A DNA stretch of 23,530 nucleotides from JBAUHN01 sp049680295. GTDB lineage: Bacteria; Pseudomonadota; Alphaproteobacteria; Rhodobacterales; Rhodobacteraceae. The position numbers were made by a program, and so were the translations under genes. The stretch lies in assembly GCA_049680295.1 (NCBI GenBank), contig JBAUHN010000219.1, positions 1-23,530 on the forward strand. The letters run 5' to 3'. The notes beneath the pieces are model-generated. The model was not told the origin of the DNA. It did not search any database and was given only the letters and a program-made list of their open reading frames with translations. Of this stretch, positions 15,497-22,685 are shown piece after piece; position 1 is the stretch's first letter, and every line of letters starts with the position of its first letter.

Positions 15497-16075
15497 TTAA
15501 TCCTGGCCAAAAAATCTGCGAAGTTTTGGGTGCAGCCACGCCCACAACTCTGGCGCGCCGCGCGTGACAGGCTGGCCGACACGGGCCTCGACCTGATCGA
15601 GCGAAACGTTGTAATCCGTCCAGGTGCCGCCGCCATTTTGAAGATTGCCGATGGGTGTCTGTACCCGATCAATGGATTTGGCAAAAATGGCGTCGGGTGT
15701 TTTGGCGGCCTCAAATTCATCCCAGAGGCTGCGCAGACCGCTTGCCTGATCGGCGGGTAGCAAGCCAAACAACCTGTCGGCGGCGGCCTGTTCTTCAGCG
15801 TCCTGTGCGGCAAGGTCTACCTGCCCAAAGATCGGGTTGTCGCCGGCATCAATTTCGACAATATCGTGCAATAGCAGCATCTTAAGAACGCGATCAATCC
15901 GAACATCCGGTCCGGCATGATCACCCAGAACCAGAGCATACAGCATGACATGCCACGAATGCTCAGCCGAGTTTTCGAACCGCGACGCGTCGTTCAGGCG
16001 GGATGCGCGCAGGACGGACTTGAGCTTGTCCGCCTCATTGAGAAAGGCAATTTGCTGTTCAAGCCGTGCCGTCAT
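15497..16075 (-). CDS. HD-domain phosphohydrolase (YfbR/HDDC2-like)
   Basis: A 192-aa metal-dependent phosphohydrolase of the HD superfamily, similar to YfbR/HDDC2 5'-deoxynucleotidases. The metal-binding residues are seen as RFENSAEHSWH (H39) and the diad H70-D71 in LLLHDIVEIDAGD, with E74 the likely catalytic acid. A later SIDRVQTPIGNL segment supplies the final Asp. The family role would be removing phosphate from deoxynucleoside monophosphates, but the substrate is not proven by sequence. The ATG at 16075 is chosen because upstream codons overlap the preceding gene and look non-homologous. The gene overlaps the 80-aa gene by 17 bp and has no good Shine-Dalgarno, which suggests coupled translation. 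Confidence 0.82.
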   Translation of the reverse strand: MTARLEQQIAFLNEADKLKSVLRASRLNDASRFENSAEHSWHVMLYALVLGDHAGPDVRIDRVLKMLLLHDIVEIDAGDNPIFGQVDLAAQDAEEQAAADRLFGLLPADQASGLRSLWDEFEAAKTPDAIFAKSIDRVQTPIGNLQNGGGTWTDYNVSLDQVEARVGQPVTRGAPELWAWLHPKLRRFFGQD

Positions 16076-16301
16076 CTGCGATCTGCTTTTGGACTTTTGA
16101 CTTGATCTGATCCAGCAACAGACGTGCGCGCTGTTCTGCGCGGCGCACACGGACGGCTGTCAGATACGCCTCTTCCATGGTTTGGCTGTAGCCACCCAGG
16201 GCCGACGATATCTGGGTGATCACACTGTCATCGCCCGTGGCGTCCAGAATTTTGAGCGTTTCGCGCGCCAGTTCGTCCGAGATGTCTTCGGTTACACCCA
16301 T
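16059..16301 (-). CDS. Conserved-looking 80-aa protein of unknown function
   Basis: Short, highly charged protein (MGVTEDISDELARETLKILD start) that is predicted to be mostly alpha-helical, with an RVRRAEQRARLLLDQIKSKVQKQI C-terminal half that could be a coiled coil. No signal peptide, membrane segment, cysteine or catalytic motif is visible and I do not recognise a family. It lies 9 bp after the alpha/beta hydrolase gene and its end overlaps the start of the HD-domain gene by 17 bp, so all three are one minus-strand operon. It might be an accessory subunit of one of its neighbours; that is only inference from gene order. Confidence 0.7.
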   Translation of the reverse strand: MGVTEDISDELARETLKILDATGDDSVITQISSALGGYSQTMEEAYLTAVRVRRAEQRARLLLDQIKSKVQKQIADDGTA

Positions 16302-16310
16302 CTGCCAAGC

Positions 16311-16964
16311 CTACCGTGTGGTTTCGGTCAAACGACGTTTGACATAGTCGGTGGTGGAGCCGATCAGCGTATCCATATGCGGCTCTTCAAAAAAGTGCCC
16401 GGCGCCTTCGACCTCTTGGTGGGTGATGGTAATGCCTTTTTGTTCGTGCAGTTTATCGACCAGCGACACCGTGTCCACCGGGGGCGCCACGCGGTCAGCG
16501 GTGCCGTTGATGACCAGACCAGAGGCCGGGCAGGGTGCCAAAAACGAGAAATCATACATGTTCGCAGGCGGTGCGACCGAGATAAAGCCGGTGATTTCGG
16601 GGCGGCGCATGAGCAATTGCATGCCGATCCACGCGCCGAAAGAAAAACCCGCAACCCAACAATGTTTCGAGTTGTTGTTCATTGATTGCAGATAGTCGAG
16701 CGCCGAGGCCGCATCGGACAATTCGCCAATGCCCTGATCATATTCGCCCTGACTGCGCCCGACGCCGCGGAAATTGAACCGCAGAACCGTAAAGCCCATG
16801 TTGTAGAACGCGTAATGCAGGTTGTAGACAACCTTGTGATTCATCGTGCCGCCAAATTGCGGATGCGGGTGCAGTACAATGGCAATGGGTGCGTCGCGTT
16901 CTTTTTGCGGATGATAGCGGCCTTCGAGGCGGCCTTCGGGTCCGGGAAAAATGACCTCGGGCAT
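16311..16964 (-). CDS. Alpha/beta-hydrolase-fold esterase-like protein
   Basis: A 217-aa cytoplasmic hydrolase of the dienelactone hydrolase/YuaR-like type. The nucleophile elbow is GFSFG with Ser108. The remaining triad is probably Asp157 in NGTADRVAPP and His190 in EGAGHFF. The N-terminal block VLHPHPQFGGTMNHKVV and FNFRGVGRSQG are typical of the bacterial group annotated as alpha/beta hydrolase or phosphoribosyl-AMP-linked hypothetical proteins; the substrate is unknown. The ATG at 16964 has AGGGA 5 nt upstream; the frame continues further upstream into the iscR promoter region, but that segment is not homologous-looking. It is first in a minus-strand operon with the 80-aa protein and the HD phosphohydrolase, and divergent from iscR. 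Confidence 0.85.
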   Translation of the reverse strand: MPEVIFPGPEGRLEGRYHPQKERDAPIAIVLHPHPQFGGTMNHKVVYNLHYAFYNMGFTVLRFNFRGVGRSQGEYDQGIGELSDAASALDYLQSMNNNSKHCWVAGFSFGAWIGMQLLMRRPEITGFISVAPPANMYDFSFLAPCPASGLVINGTADRVAPPVDTVSLVDKLHEQKGITITHQEVEGAGHFFEEPHMDTLIGSTTDYVKRRLTETTR

Positions 16965-17007
16965 GGGCGTCCCTGTGTTCAATGTCTGAGGGTCTACATG
17001 CGAATTC

Positions 17008-17036
17008 TTGACGGCTTCGCGTAAGCACCTTAGAAC
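17008..17036 (+). promoter_or_regulatory. Predicted iscR-suf promoter (-35 TTGACG, -10 TAGAAC)
   Basis: TTGACG (17008-17013) and TAGAAC (17031-17036) are 17 bp apart, matching the sigma-70 consensus at 5/6 and 3/6. This is about 125 bp upstream of the iscR ATG. The -10 lies inside the TTAGAA-N3-TTCTAA palindrome, which makes a repression mechanism straightforward. Assigned by eye. Confidence 0.5.
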
Positions 17037-17044
17037 GGTTCTAA
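17030..17044. promoter_or_regulatory. Irr-type iron box (TTAGAA-N3-TTCTAA) upstream of iscR
   Basis: TTAGAACGGTTCTAA is a perfect palindrome and fits the alphaproteobacterial Irr-box/ICE pattern (TTAGAA-N3-TTCTAA). It overlaps the predicted -10 of the iscR-suf promoter. Irr is the haem/iron-responsive Fur-family regulator active under iron limitation and is known to target iron metabolism genes in Rhodobacterales. Binding over the -10 predicts repression of the suf operon when iron is scarce, unless the true promoter lies elsewhere. The divergent alpha/beta hydrolase operon begins 66 bp away. Confidence 0.65.
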
Positions 17045-17103
17045 ATAACTGCATATCCGTGAGCCGGACTGCAAAGCATGGACTTAGGCATTTCGGTGGC
17101 CCG

Positions 17104-17119
17104 CGTCAATCACATGACG
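17104..17119. promoter_or_regulatory. Inverted repeat in the iscR leader (CGTCA-N6-TGACG)
   Basis: A 5-bp-arm inverted repeat lies 42 bp before the iscR ATG, downstream of the predicted promoter. It could be an operator for a second regulator, IscR itself included, or chance. I cannot match it to a consensus I trust. Confidence 0.25.
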
Positions 17120-17161
17120 GGCTGCAGAAGTATTCCAAGCGACCAAGGGGGGGCGCCTGCG

Positions 17162-17623
17162 ATGAAATTGTCGACAAAAGGGCGCTACGCTATGGTTGCA
17201 TTGGCCGATATTGCATTGCAACCGCCGGGACAATTGGTGTCTTTAGGCGATATTTCCGAGCGTCAGGATGTGTCGCTGCCGTATCTTGAGCAGTTGTTTG
17301 TGAAATTGCGCCGGGCTGAACTGGTATCTTCGGTACGCGGTCCGGGTGGCGGGTATCGCCTGACGCGGCCTGCATCTGACATTCGGATCGTCGATATATT
17401 GTCAGCGGTGGATGAAACCGTGGATGCGATGCACAAAGGTGCGGGGGCATCGGGGGCCGCATCGGGCAGTCGCGCACAGTCGCTGACCAACCGGTTGTGG
17501 GAAAGCCTGAGTGCGAATGTTTATGTGTTTTTGCACCAGACCCGGTTGTCGGATGTAGTGGCCAATGAACTGGCGCCTTGCCCGGCGGTTCCATCCCTGT
17601 TCGACGTGGTGGACGAGGCATGA
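17162..17623 (+). CDS. iscR: Rrf2-family Fe-S regulator IscR (single-cysteine type)
   Basis: A 153-aa winged-helix regulator heading the suf operon. The N-terminal Rrf2 domain is clear: MKLSTKGRYAMVALADIA, recognition-helix region VSLPYLEQLFVKLRRAELV, and the wing SVRGPGGGYRLTRP. In E. coli IscR, three cysteines (92, 98, 104) bind the cluster; the equivalent stretch here is KGAGASGAASGSRAQ with no cysteine. The only cysteine in the protein is C140 near the C-terminus. This matches the unusual IscR described in Rhodobacter sphaeroides, which represses iron-sulfur genes with a different ligation. The ATG at 17162 is preceded by an AAGGGGGGG Shine-Dalgarno and gives the family N-terminus. The desulfurase gene follows after 34 bp. 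Confidence 0.93.
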   Translation: MKLSTKGRYAMVALADIALQPPGQLVSLGDISERQDVSLPYLEQLFVKLRRAELVSSVRGPGGGYRLTRPASDIRIVDILSAVDETVDAMHKGAGASGAASGSRAQSLTNRLWESLSANVYVFLHQTRLSDVVANELAPCPAVPSLFDVVDEA

Positions 17624-17657
17624 GGTTTGATTTGCATATTTGTGGAACAATGAAGCC

Positions 17658-18701
17658 GTGAGCCGGGTCTATCTGGATCATAACGCGACGACCCCTTTGC
17701 GGGCGGAGGCACGGGCCGCGATGATTGCGGCGATGGATGTCGTTGGCAATCCGTCCTCGGTCCATGCCGAGGGGCGCGCGGCCAAAGGGGTGATCGAGCA
17801 TGCACGGGGGCAGGTGGCGGAGGCGATCGGGGCCGAAGGCGCGGATATTGTGTTTACCTCCGGGGCGACGGAGGCGGCGGCGCTGGCCTGTTCGGCACGT
17901 GATCTGGCGGGCTCTGCGATTGAGCATGATGCGGTTCTGGCCTGGGTTCGCGATGTGTTGGCCGTGGATGGGGCCGGGCGGGTAGATGTATCGGAGCCAG
18001 GGCAATCGGTTTTGCAGTCAGCCAATTCGGAAACCGGCGTCTTGCAGTTCTTGCCCAGTGGGTTGGCAGTCAGTGATATGACACAATCCTTCGGAAAGGT
18101 GGCGTTGGATTTCAATGGCTCGGGTGCGGCGATGGGGCTTATTTCGGCGCATAAACTTGGCGGGCCAAAGGGTGTCGGTGCGCTGATTCTGCGGCGCGGG
18201 CAGGATGTGCCTGCGTTAATCCGCGGTGGCGGTCAGGAAATGGGCCGTAGATCGGGGACCGAAAACGTCATCAGCATTGCCGGATTTGGGGCGGCAGCGG
18301 CGGCGGCGGCGCAAGATTTGGCCAATGGGGTGTGGGATCGGGTTGCGCTTTTTAGAAATATTCTAGAAAACGCACTTGAGGCTGGCAAAAAGAAGACTAT
18401 TTTTGTCGGGAAAGGGGTGCCGCGCCTGCCCAACACGTCCTGTTTTGCCACGCCAGGGTGGAAAGCTGAGACCCAAGTGATGCAGATGGACCTGGCCGGA
18501 TTTGCCATATCGGCAGGATCAGCCTGTTCAAGCGGCAAGGTGCGGGCCAGCCGGGTGTTGCAGGCGATGGGGTATGGCGAGGCGGTGGCATGCAGTGCCA
18601 TTCGGGTGTCGCTGGGCCCTGAGACGACGGAAGACCAGATTTTACGCTTTGCCGAGACATGGCTGGCGAAACGAGACAAACACGAGACGCGCGCGGCCTG
18701 A
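17658..18701 (+). CDS. Short cysteine desulfurase (IscS/NifS-like)
   Basis: PLP enzyme that takes sulfur from cysteine for Fe-S cluster assembly. From the GTG at 17658 the product is 347 aa (MSRVYLDHNATTPLR). Key residues are present: H90 (IEHDAVL), D140 and Q143 (SDMTQSFGK), the PLP lysine K166 in SAHKLGGPKG, and the mobile-loop cysteine C290 in SAGSACSSGKVRASR. It is about 55 residues shorter than E. coli IscS (404 aa); much of the loss falls between H90 and D140, and the C-terminal IscU-docking tail is also short. An upstream in-frame TTG at 17640 is possible but gives a less family-like start. It lies between iscR and sufB, and a second desulfurase (SufS) is expected further downstream in such operons but is outside the window. 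Confidence 0.9.
   Translation: MSRVYLDHNATTPLRAEARAAMIAAMDVVGNPSSVHAEGRAAKGVIEHARGQVAEAIGAEGADIVFTSGATEAAALACSARDLAGSAIEHDAVLAWVRDVLAVDGAGRVDVSEPGQSVLQSANSETGVLQFLPSGLAVSDMTQSFGKVALDFNGSGAAMGLISAHKLGGPKGVGALILRRGQDVPALIRGGGQEMGRRSGTENVISIAGFGAAAAAAAQDLANGVWDRVALFRNILENALEAGKKKTIFVGKGVPRLPNTSCFATPGWKAETQVMQMDLAGFAISAGSACSSGKVRASRVLQAMGYGEAVACSAIRVSLGPETTEDQILRFAETWLAKRDKHETRAA
18351..18369. promoter_or_regulatory. Irr-like palindrome inside the desulfurase gene
   Basis: TTAGAAATATTCTAG (18352-18366) matches TTAGAA-N3-TTCTAA at 11 of 12 fixed positions. The symmetry extends outward by T-A pairs on both sides (about 18349-18369). It lies in a local AT-rich patch in an otherwise GC-rich coding region. 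It may be an intragenic Irr site or merely a codon-driven coincidence (coding LFRNILEN). Confidence 0.3.
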
Positions 18702-18732
18702 TCTTGGGCTGCCCAGAAGAGGGAACGCAAAG

Positions 18733-20247
18733 TTGGACAATACACTTGTCAAGGAAGGCGTCGATCAGGACACCGTGGATGCTGTGCGCGAAGTGGGCGG
18801 CAAATACAAACACGGCTGGTCCACTGATATCGAGATGGACTATGCGCCCAAAGGTCTGAATGAAGACATTGTCCGTCTGATTTCGTCGAAAAACGAAGAA
18901 CCCGAATGGATGACCGAATGGCGGCTTGAGGCCTATCGCCGCTGGCTGACAAAGGTAGAGCCTGACTGGGCGATGGTCGATTACCCGACGATAGATTTTC
19001 AGGATCAGTATTATTATGCGCGTCCAAAATCGATGGAGGTTAAACCGAAGTCACTGGATGACGTCGACCCCAAACTGTTGGAAACCTACAAGAAACTGGG
19101 CATTCCGCTGAAGGAACAGATGATCCTTGCCGGTGTTGAAGGTGCAGAAGGCCTGACAGATGCGCCGCGCAAAGTGGCTGTGGATGCGGTGTTTGATTCT
19201 GTGTCGCTTGGAACGACTTTTCAGGACGAGCTGAAAAAAGCCGGTGTGATCTTTTGCTCGATCTCGGAGGCGATCAAGGATCACCCGGAACTGGTGCGCA
19301 AATACCTCGGATCGGTCGTGCCGGTGTCGGACAACTATTATGCGACACTCAATTCGGCGGTGTTTTCGGACGGGTCCTTTGTTTATGTGCCGCCCGGCGT
19401 GCGCTGCCCGATGGAATTGTCGACCTATTTCCGCATCAATGCCGAGAATACGGGCCAGTTTGAACGGACGCTGATCATTGCCGACAAAGGGTCGTATGTG
19501 TCGTACCTAGAGGGCTGCACGGCGCCGCAGCGCGATATTTCACAGCTGCACGCCGCTGTCGTCGAGATCATCATCGAAGAAGACGCCGAGGTGAAATATT
19601 CGACCGTCCAGAACTGGTATCCCGGCGATGAAAACGGCAAGGGTGGGATCTACAACTTTGTCACCAAACGCGCCGATTGCCGGGGCGACCGGGCCAAGGT
19701 GATGTGGACGCAGGTGGAAACCGGGTCCGCCGTGACCTGGAAATACCCCAGCTGCATTCTGCGCGGCGATGACACCCAGGGCGAGTTTTATTCCATCGCC
19801 ATCGCCAACAACTATCAGCAGGCCGACACCGGCACCAAGATGGTCCATCTGGGCAAGCGCACCAAGTCGCGCATCGTGTCCAAAGGCATCAGCGCAGGGC
19901 ATGCGCAAAACACCTATCGTGGGTTGGTGTCGATGCATCCCAAGGCAAAGGAATCGCGCAATTATACCCAATGCGACAGCCTGTTGATCGGCGGGCAGTG
20001 CGGGGCGCATACGGTGCCTTATATCGAGGTCAGAAATAACTCCAGCCGGGTCGAGCATGAAGCCACGACATCAAAAGTCGACGATGATCAGCTGTTTTAT
20101 TGCCGCTCGCGGGGCATGGATGAGGAAGAGGCCGTGGCACTGGTTGTCAACGGGTTTTGCAAGGACGTGTTGCAGGCGCTGCCGATGGAGTTCGCCATGG
20201 AAGCGCAGCAGTTGGTTGCGATTTCGTTGGAAGGGTCTGTGGGGTAA
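18733..20247 (+). CDS. sufB: Fe-S cluster assembly scaffold protein SufB
   Basis: Core subunit of the SufBC2D complex, where Fe-S clusters are built in the cytoplasm. The 504-aa product covers the full SufB family: N-terminal EGVDQDTVDAVREVGGKYKHG, the IDFQDQYYYARPK region, the beta-helix core (LEGCTAPQRDISQLHAAVVEI), and the C-terminal helical region (NSSRVEHEATTSKVDDDQLFYCRSRGM) containing the conserved cysteine. The start is TTG at 18733, with GAGGGA 8 nt upstream; no ATG lies in frame until the middle of the N-terminal domain. Coding potential in frame upstream belongs to the desulfurase gene in another frame. It begins 31 bp after the desulfurase stop and is followed 2 bp later by a small membrane protein gene. 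Confidence 0.97.
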   Translation: MDNTLVKEGVDQDTVDAVREVGGKYKHGWSTDIEMDYAPKGLNEDIVRLISSKNEEPEWMTEWRLEAYRRWLTKVEPDWAMVDYPTIDFQDQYYYARPKSMEVKPKSLDDVDPKLLETYKKLGIPLKEQMILAGVEGAEGLTDAPRKVAVDAVFDSVSLGTTFQDELKKAGVIFCSISEAIKDHPELVRKYLGSVVPVSDNYYATLNSAVFSDGSFVYVPPGVRCPMELSTYFRINAENTGQFERTLIIADKGSYVSYLEGCTAPQRDISQLHAAVVEIIIEEDAEVKYSTVQNWYPGDENGKGGIYNFVTKRADCRGDRAKVMWTQVETGSAVTWKYPSCILRGDDTQGEFYSIAIANNYQQADTGTKMVHLGKRTKSRIVSKGISAGHAQNTYRGLVSMHPKAKESRNYTQCDSLLIGGQCGAHTVPYIEVRNNSSRVEHEATTSKVDDDQLFYCRSRGMDEEEAVALVVNGFCKDVLQALPMEFAMEAQQLVAISLEGSVG

Positions 20248-20249
20248 CC

Positions 20250-20588
20250 ATGAGCGGTGCGAGCAAAACAAGCGAACACGTGGCGACCGGCACTGGGATG
20301 ATCCGCAGCTCCCCTTTTGGGCGCCTTGCAGTGACCCTACTTGTCTTCATGTTGCTTAGATTTGGCTTCACGCTGTTTAGCTTTCCCTATCCAGTATTTC
20401 TCGCAATTGCGATCACTGTGCTGATGGAGGTTTTGATGTTCTGGGCCCTTCGAAAACGACGCAGTCGACGGATGGCAAAGGCCGTCAGCCTGCAAGCAGA
20501 ACTTCACGATCTGAAACAACAGGAATTTGCATTACGCTATCAAGAGGCTAAAGAAAGTGGCAAGCTTGATCGCTTTGAGAAATCCTAA
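20250..20588 (+). CDS. Small two-helix membrane protein within the suf operon
   Basis: A 112-aa protein I do not recognise. After a polar N-terminus (MSGASKTSEHVATGTG) come two predicted membrane helices at about residues 22-45 and 46-66 (LAVTLLVFMLLRFGFTLF and FLAIAITVLMEVLMFWAL). A strongly basic stretch (RKRRSRRMAK) follows, then a charged helical tail (AELHDLKQQEFALRYQEAKE). The positive-inside rule places the tail in the cytoplasm. The ATG at 20250 is 2 bp after the sufB stop with GGGG upstream; an ATG at 20292 is an alternative. It separates sufB from sufC, whose products form one complex, and the 61-bp gap after it is comparatively AT-rich. No function can be assigned; a membrane tether for Fe-S assembly is only speculation. 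Confidence 0.75.
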   Translation: MSGASKTSEHVATGTGMIRSSPFGRLAVTLLVFMLLRFGFTLFSFPYPVFLAIAITVLMEVLMFWALRKRRSRRMAKAVSLQAELHDLKQQEFALRYQEAKESGKLDRFEKS

Positions 20589-20649
20589 CTCACACCGACA
20601 CAATACCGACAAAATACAGGCGTGAAACGCACGTCCTAGGAGACAATAA

Positions 20650-21405
20650 ATGCTGAATATCAAAGACCTGCACGTCAAACTGGAAGAAGAAGACAAGCAA
20701 ATCCTCAAAGGCGTCGATCTTGAGATCGAGGCGGGCAAGGTGCATGCGATTATGGGGCCAAACGGCTCGGGCAAATCGACGCTATCCTATGTGCTGTCGG
20801 GCAAGGATGGCTATGAAGTGACCGGTGGCTCGGCCAGCCTGGAAGGGGTCGATCTGCTGGAGATGGAGCCCGAGGAACGCGCAGCGGCGGGTCTGTTTTT
20901 GGCGTTTCAGTACCCCGTTGAAATCCCCGGCGTTGGCAATATGACGTTTCTGCGCACGGCAGTAAACGCACAACGCACCGCGCGGGGACAGGATGAGATG
21001 TCGGCGGCTGAGTTTCTGAAAACCGTGCGTGCGCGCGCCAAAGAGCTGAAGATCGACGCGGACATGCTGAAACGGCCCGTCAATGTCGGCTTTTCCGGGG
21101 GCGAGAAAAAACGCAATGAAATCCTGCAGATGGCCATGCTTGAGCCGAAAATGTGCATTCTGGATGAAACCGATTCCGGGCTGGATGTAGACGCGATGAA
21201 ACTGGTGGCCGAAGGGGTGAATGCCTTGCGGTCCGAAGGGCGCGGGTTTCTGGTGATCACCCATTATCAGCGGCTGCTCGATCATATTCACCCCGATGTG
21301 GTGCATATCATGGCCGATGGTCGCATCGTCAAGACCGGTGGCCCGGAACTCGCACTTGAGGTTGAGCATAACGGCTACACAGATATTCTGGCCGAGGTGG
21401 CGTAA
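20650..21405 (+). CDS. sufC: Fe-S cluster assembly ATPase SufC
   Basis: ABC-type ATPase subunit of the SufBC2D scaffold, soluble rather than a membrane transporter. The 251-aa product has Walker A GPNGSGKST (residues 36-44), the Q-loop FLAFQYPVEIPGV, the SufC-type signature FSGGEKKRNEI, Walker B CILDETDSGLD (the E-T-D-S-G-L-D form is characteristic of SufC), and the switch histidine VITHYQRLLDHI. The start ATG is preceded by AGGAGACAATAA. It overlaps sufD by one base (TAATG), so sufC and sufD are translationally coupled. Confidence 0.98.
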   Translation: MLNIKDLHVKLEEEDKQILKGVDLEIEAGKVHAIMGPNGSGKSTLSYVLSGKDGYEVTGGSASLEGVDLLEMEPEERAAAGLFLAFQYPVEIPGVGNMTFLRTAVNAQRTARGQDEMSAAEFLKTVRARAKELKIDADMLKRPVNVGFSGGEKKRNEILQMAMLEPKMCILDETDSGLDVDAMKLVAEGVNALRSEGRGFLVITHYQRLLDHIHPDVVHIMADGRIVKTGGPELALEVEHNGYTDILAEVA

Positions 21406-22685
21406 TGGCGTTATCCGCTTTGAAACAAACGGCGACCGAGGCGCGGTTGTCGACGCATGAATTGCCTGACACCGGCTGGTCTGCGCCTGCGCGGCGTGAC
21501 GCGCTGGAGCGGGTTCAGACGATGGGCTTGCCCGACCGGCGCGATGAATATTGGAAATACACACGTCCCGATACGTTGGCGCAGGCCGATGTGGTGCCCG
21601 CAGACGTGTTTCATACCGATGAGTCGCAAATGTTTGGGGCCATTGACCGGCTCAGCATTGTCTTTGTCGACGGTGTGTTTGACGCCGATGCCTCGGATGA
21701 TCTGACGCTGAGCGGCGTTCGGATTGAGCGGTTGGCGCAGGCCGATGCCGATATCCACTGGGCGCGCGATCTCTATGGCGTGCTGGAAAAACGGGGATCA
21801 GACCCGGTGCAACGGCCTTTGGCGGCGCTGAACACGGCCTTTGCCGAGGATGGTGTATTGATTCATGTTACAGGCACGCCTGAAAAGCCGATCAGCCTGC
21901 AATATCATCACCGGTCTGAGACGTCGGACGCGATGTTGCACCATGTGATCAAGCTTGATCCCGGTGCCGAAGTGACCGTGCTGGAAAACGGACCAGCGGC
22001 GGCACGGCTGAACAAAGTGATGGAAATTGATGTCGCAGAAGGCGCAAAATTCAACCATGTGCGGGCACAGGGGCGCGATCATCAGCGCCGCGCCGTGACG
22101 CATATTTTTGCCCGTCTGGGGTCTGAATCGGCGTTTAAGTCATTCACTTTGACGGCCAATGGGGTGATGACGCGCAATGAATGTGTGATCGAACTGCTGG
22201 GCGATGATGCATCGGCACATGTCGCCGGGGCTTGCGTGGGTGATGGCGATTTTCACCATGATGACACGGTCTTTATCACCCATGATGCGCTGAATTGCGA
22301 AAGCCGTCAGGTGTTCAAAAAGGTCTTGCGCAACGGGGCGACGGGCGTGTTTCAGGGCAAAATTCTGGTCAAGGCGGGGGCGCAGAAAACCGATGGCTAT
22401 CAGATCAGCCAATCGCTGTTGCTGGACGATGACAGCCAGTTTCTGGCCAAGCCCGAGCTTGAGATTTACGCCGATGATGTGGTTTGTTCGCACGGGTCGA
22501 CATCTGGTGCCATCGACGAAGAGGCGTTGTTTTACCTGCGCTCGCGCGGGGTGCCTGTTGGGCCTGCGACGGATCTTTTGACGCTGGCGTTTCTGGCCGA
22601 AGCGGTTGAGGAGATTGAGCACGAAGACCTGCGCGCCGAAATCAATAGCCGCATGGCTGCGTGGTTGGAGCGGCACCGGGGCTGA
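21405..22685 (+). CDS. sufD: Fe-S cluster assembly protein SufD
   Basis: Beta-helix partner of SufB in the SufBC2D scaffold, involved in iron acquisition or cluster formation. The 426-aa product has an N-terminal helical region (GLPDRRDEYWKYTRPDTL, the typical SufD N-terminal signature), a long beta-helix core, and the conserved C-terminal segment DDVVCSHGSTSGAIDEEALFYLRSRGV. This segment includes the Cys-Ser-His corresponding to the functionally important histidine of E. coli SufD. It shares one base with sufC at its start and one base with the following membrane protein gene at its end (TGATG). Confidence 0.96.
   Translation: MALSALKQTATEARLSTHELPDTGWSAPARRDALERVQTMGLPDRRDEYWKYTRPDTLAQADVVPADVFHTDESQMFGAIDRLSIVFVDGVFDADASDDLTLSGVRIERLAQADADIHWARDLYGVLEKRGSDPVQRPLAALNTAFAEDGVLIHVTGTPEKPISLQYHHRSETSDAMLHHVIKLDPGAEVTVLENGPAAARLNKVMEIDVAEGAKFNHVRAQGRDHQRRAVTHIFARLGSESAFKSFTLTANGVMTRNECVIELLGDDASAHVAGACVGDGDFHHDDTVFITHDALNCESRQVFKKVLRNGATGVFQGKILVKAGAQKTDGYQISQSLLLDDDSQFLAKPELEIYADDVVCSHGSTSGAIDEEALFYLRSRGVPVGPATDLLTLAFLAEAVEEIEHEDLRAEINSRMAAWLERHRG

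Noticed and set aside
17190..18005. A 271-codon minus-strand open frame opposite iscR and the desulfurase gene
   Set aside because: It has Pro/Arg/His-rich composition typical of an antisense shadow and would cover two clear genes.
18502..18732. In-frame extension upstream of sufB
   Set aside because: It overlaps the end of the desulfurase gene in another frame and reads as low-complexity Arg/Cys-rich shadow sequence. The TTG at 18733 has GAGGGA at proper spacing.
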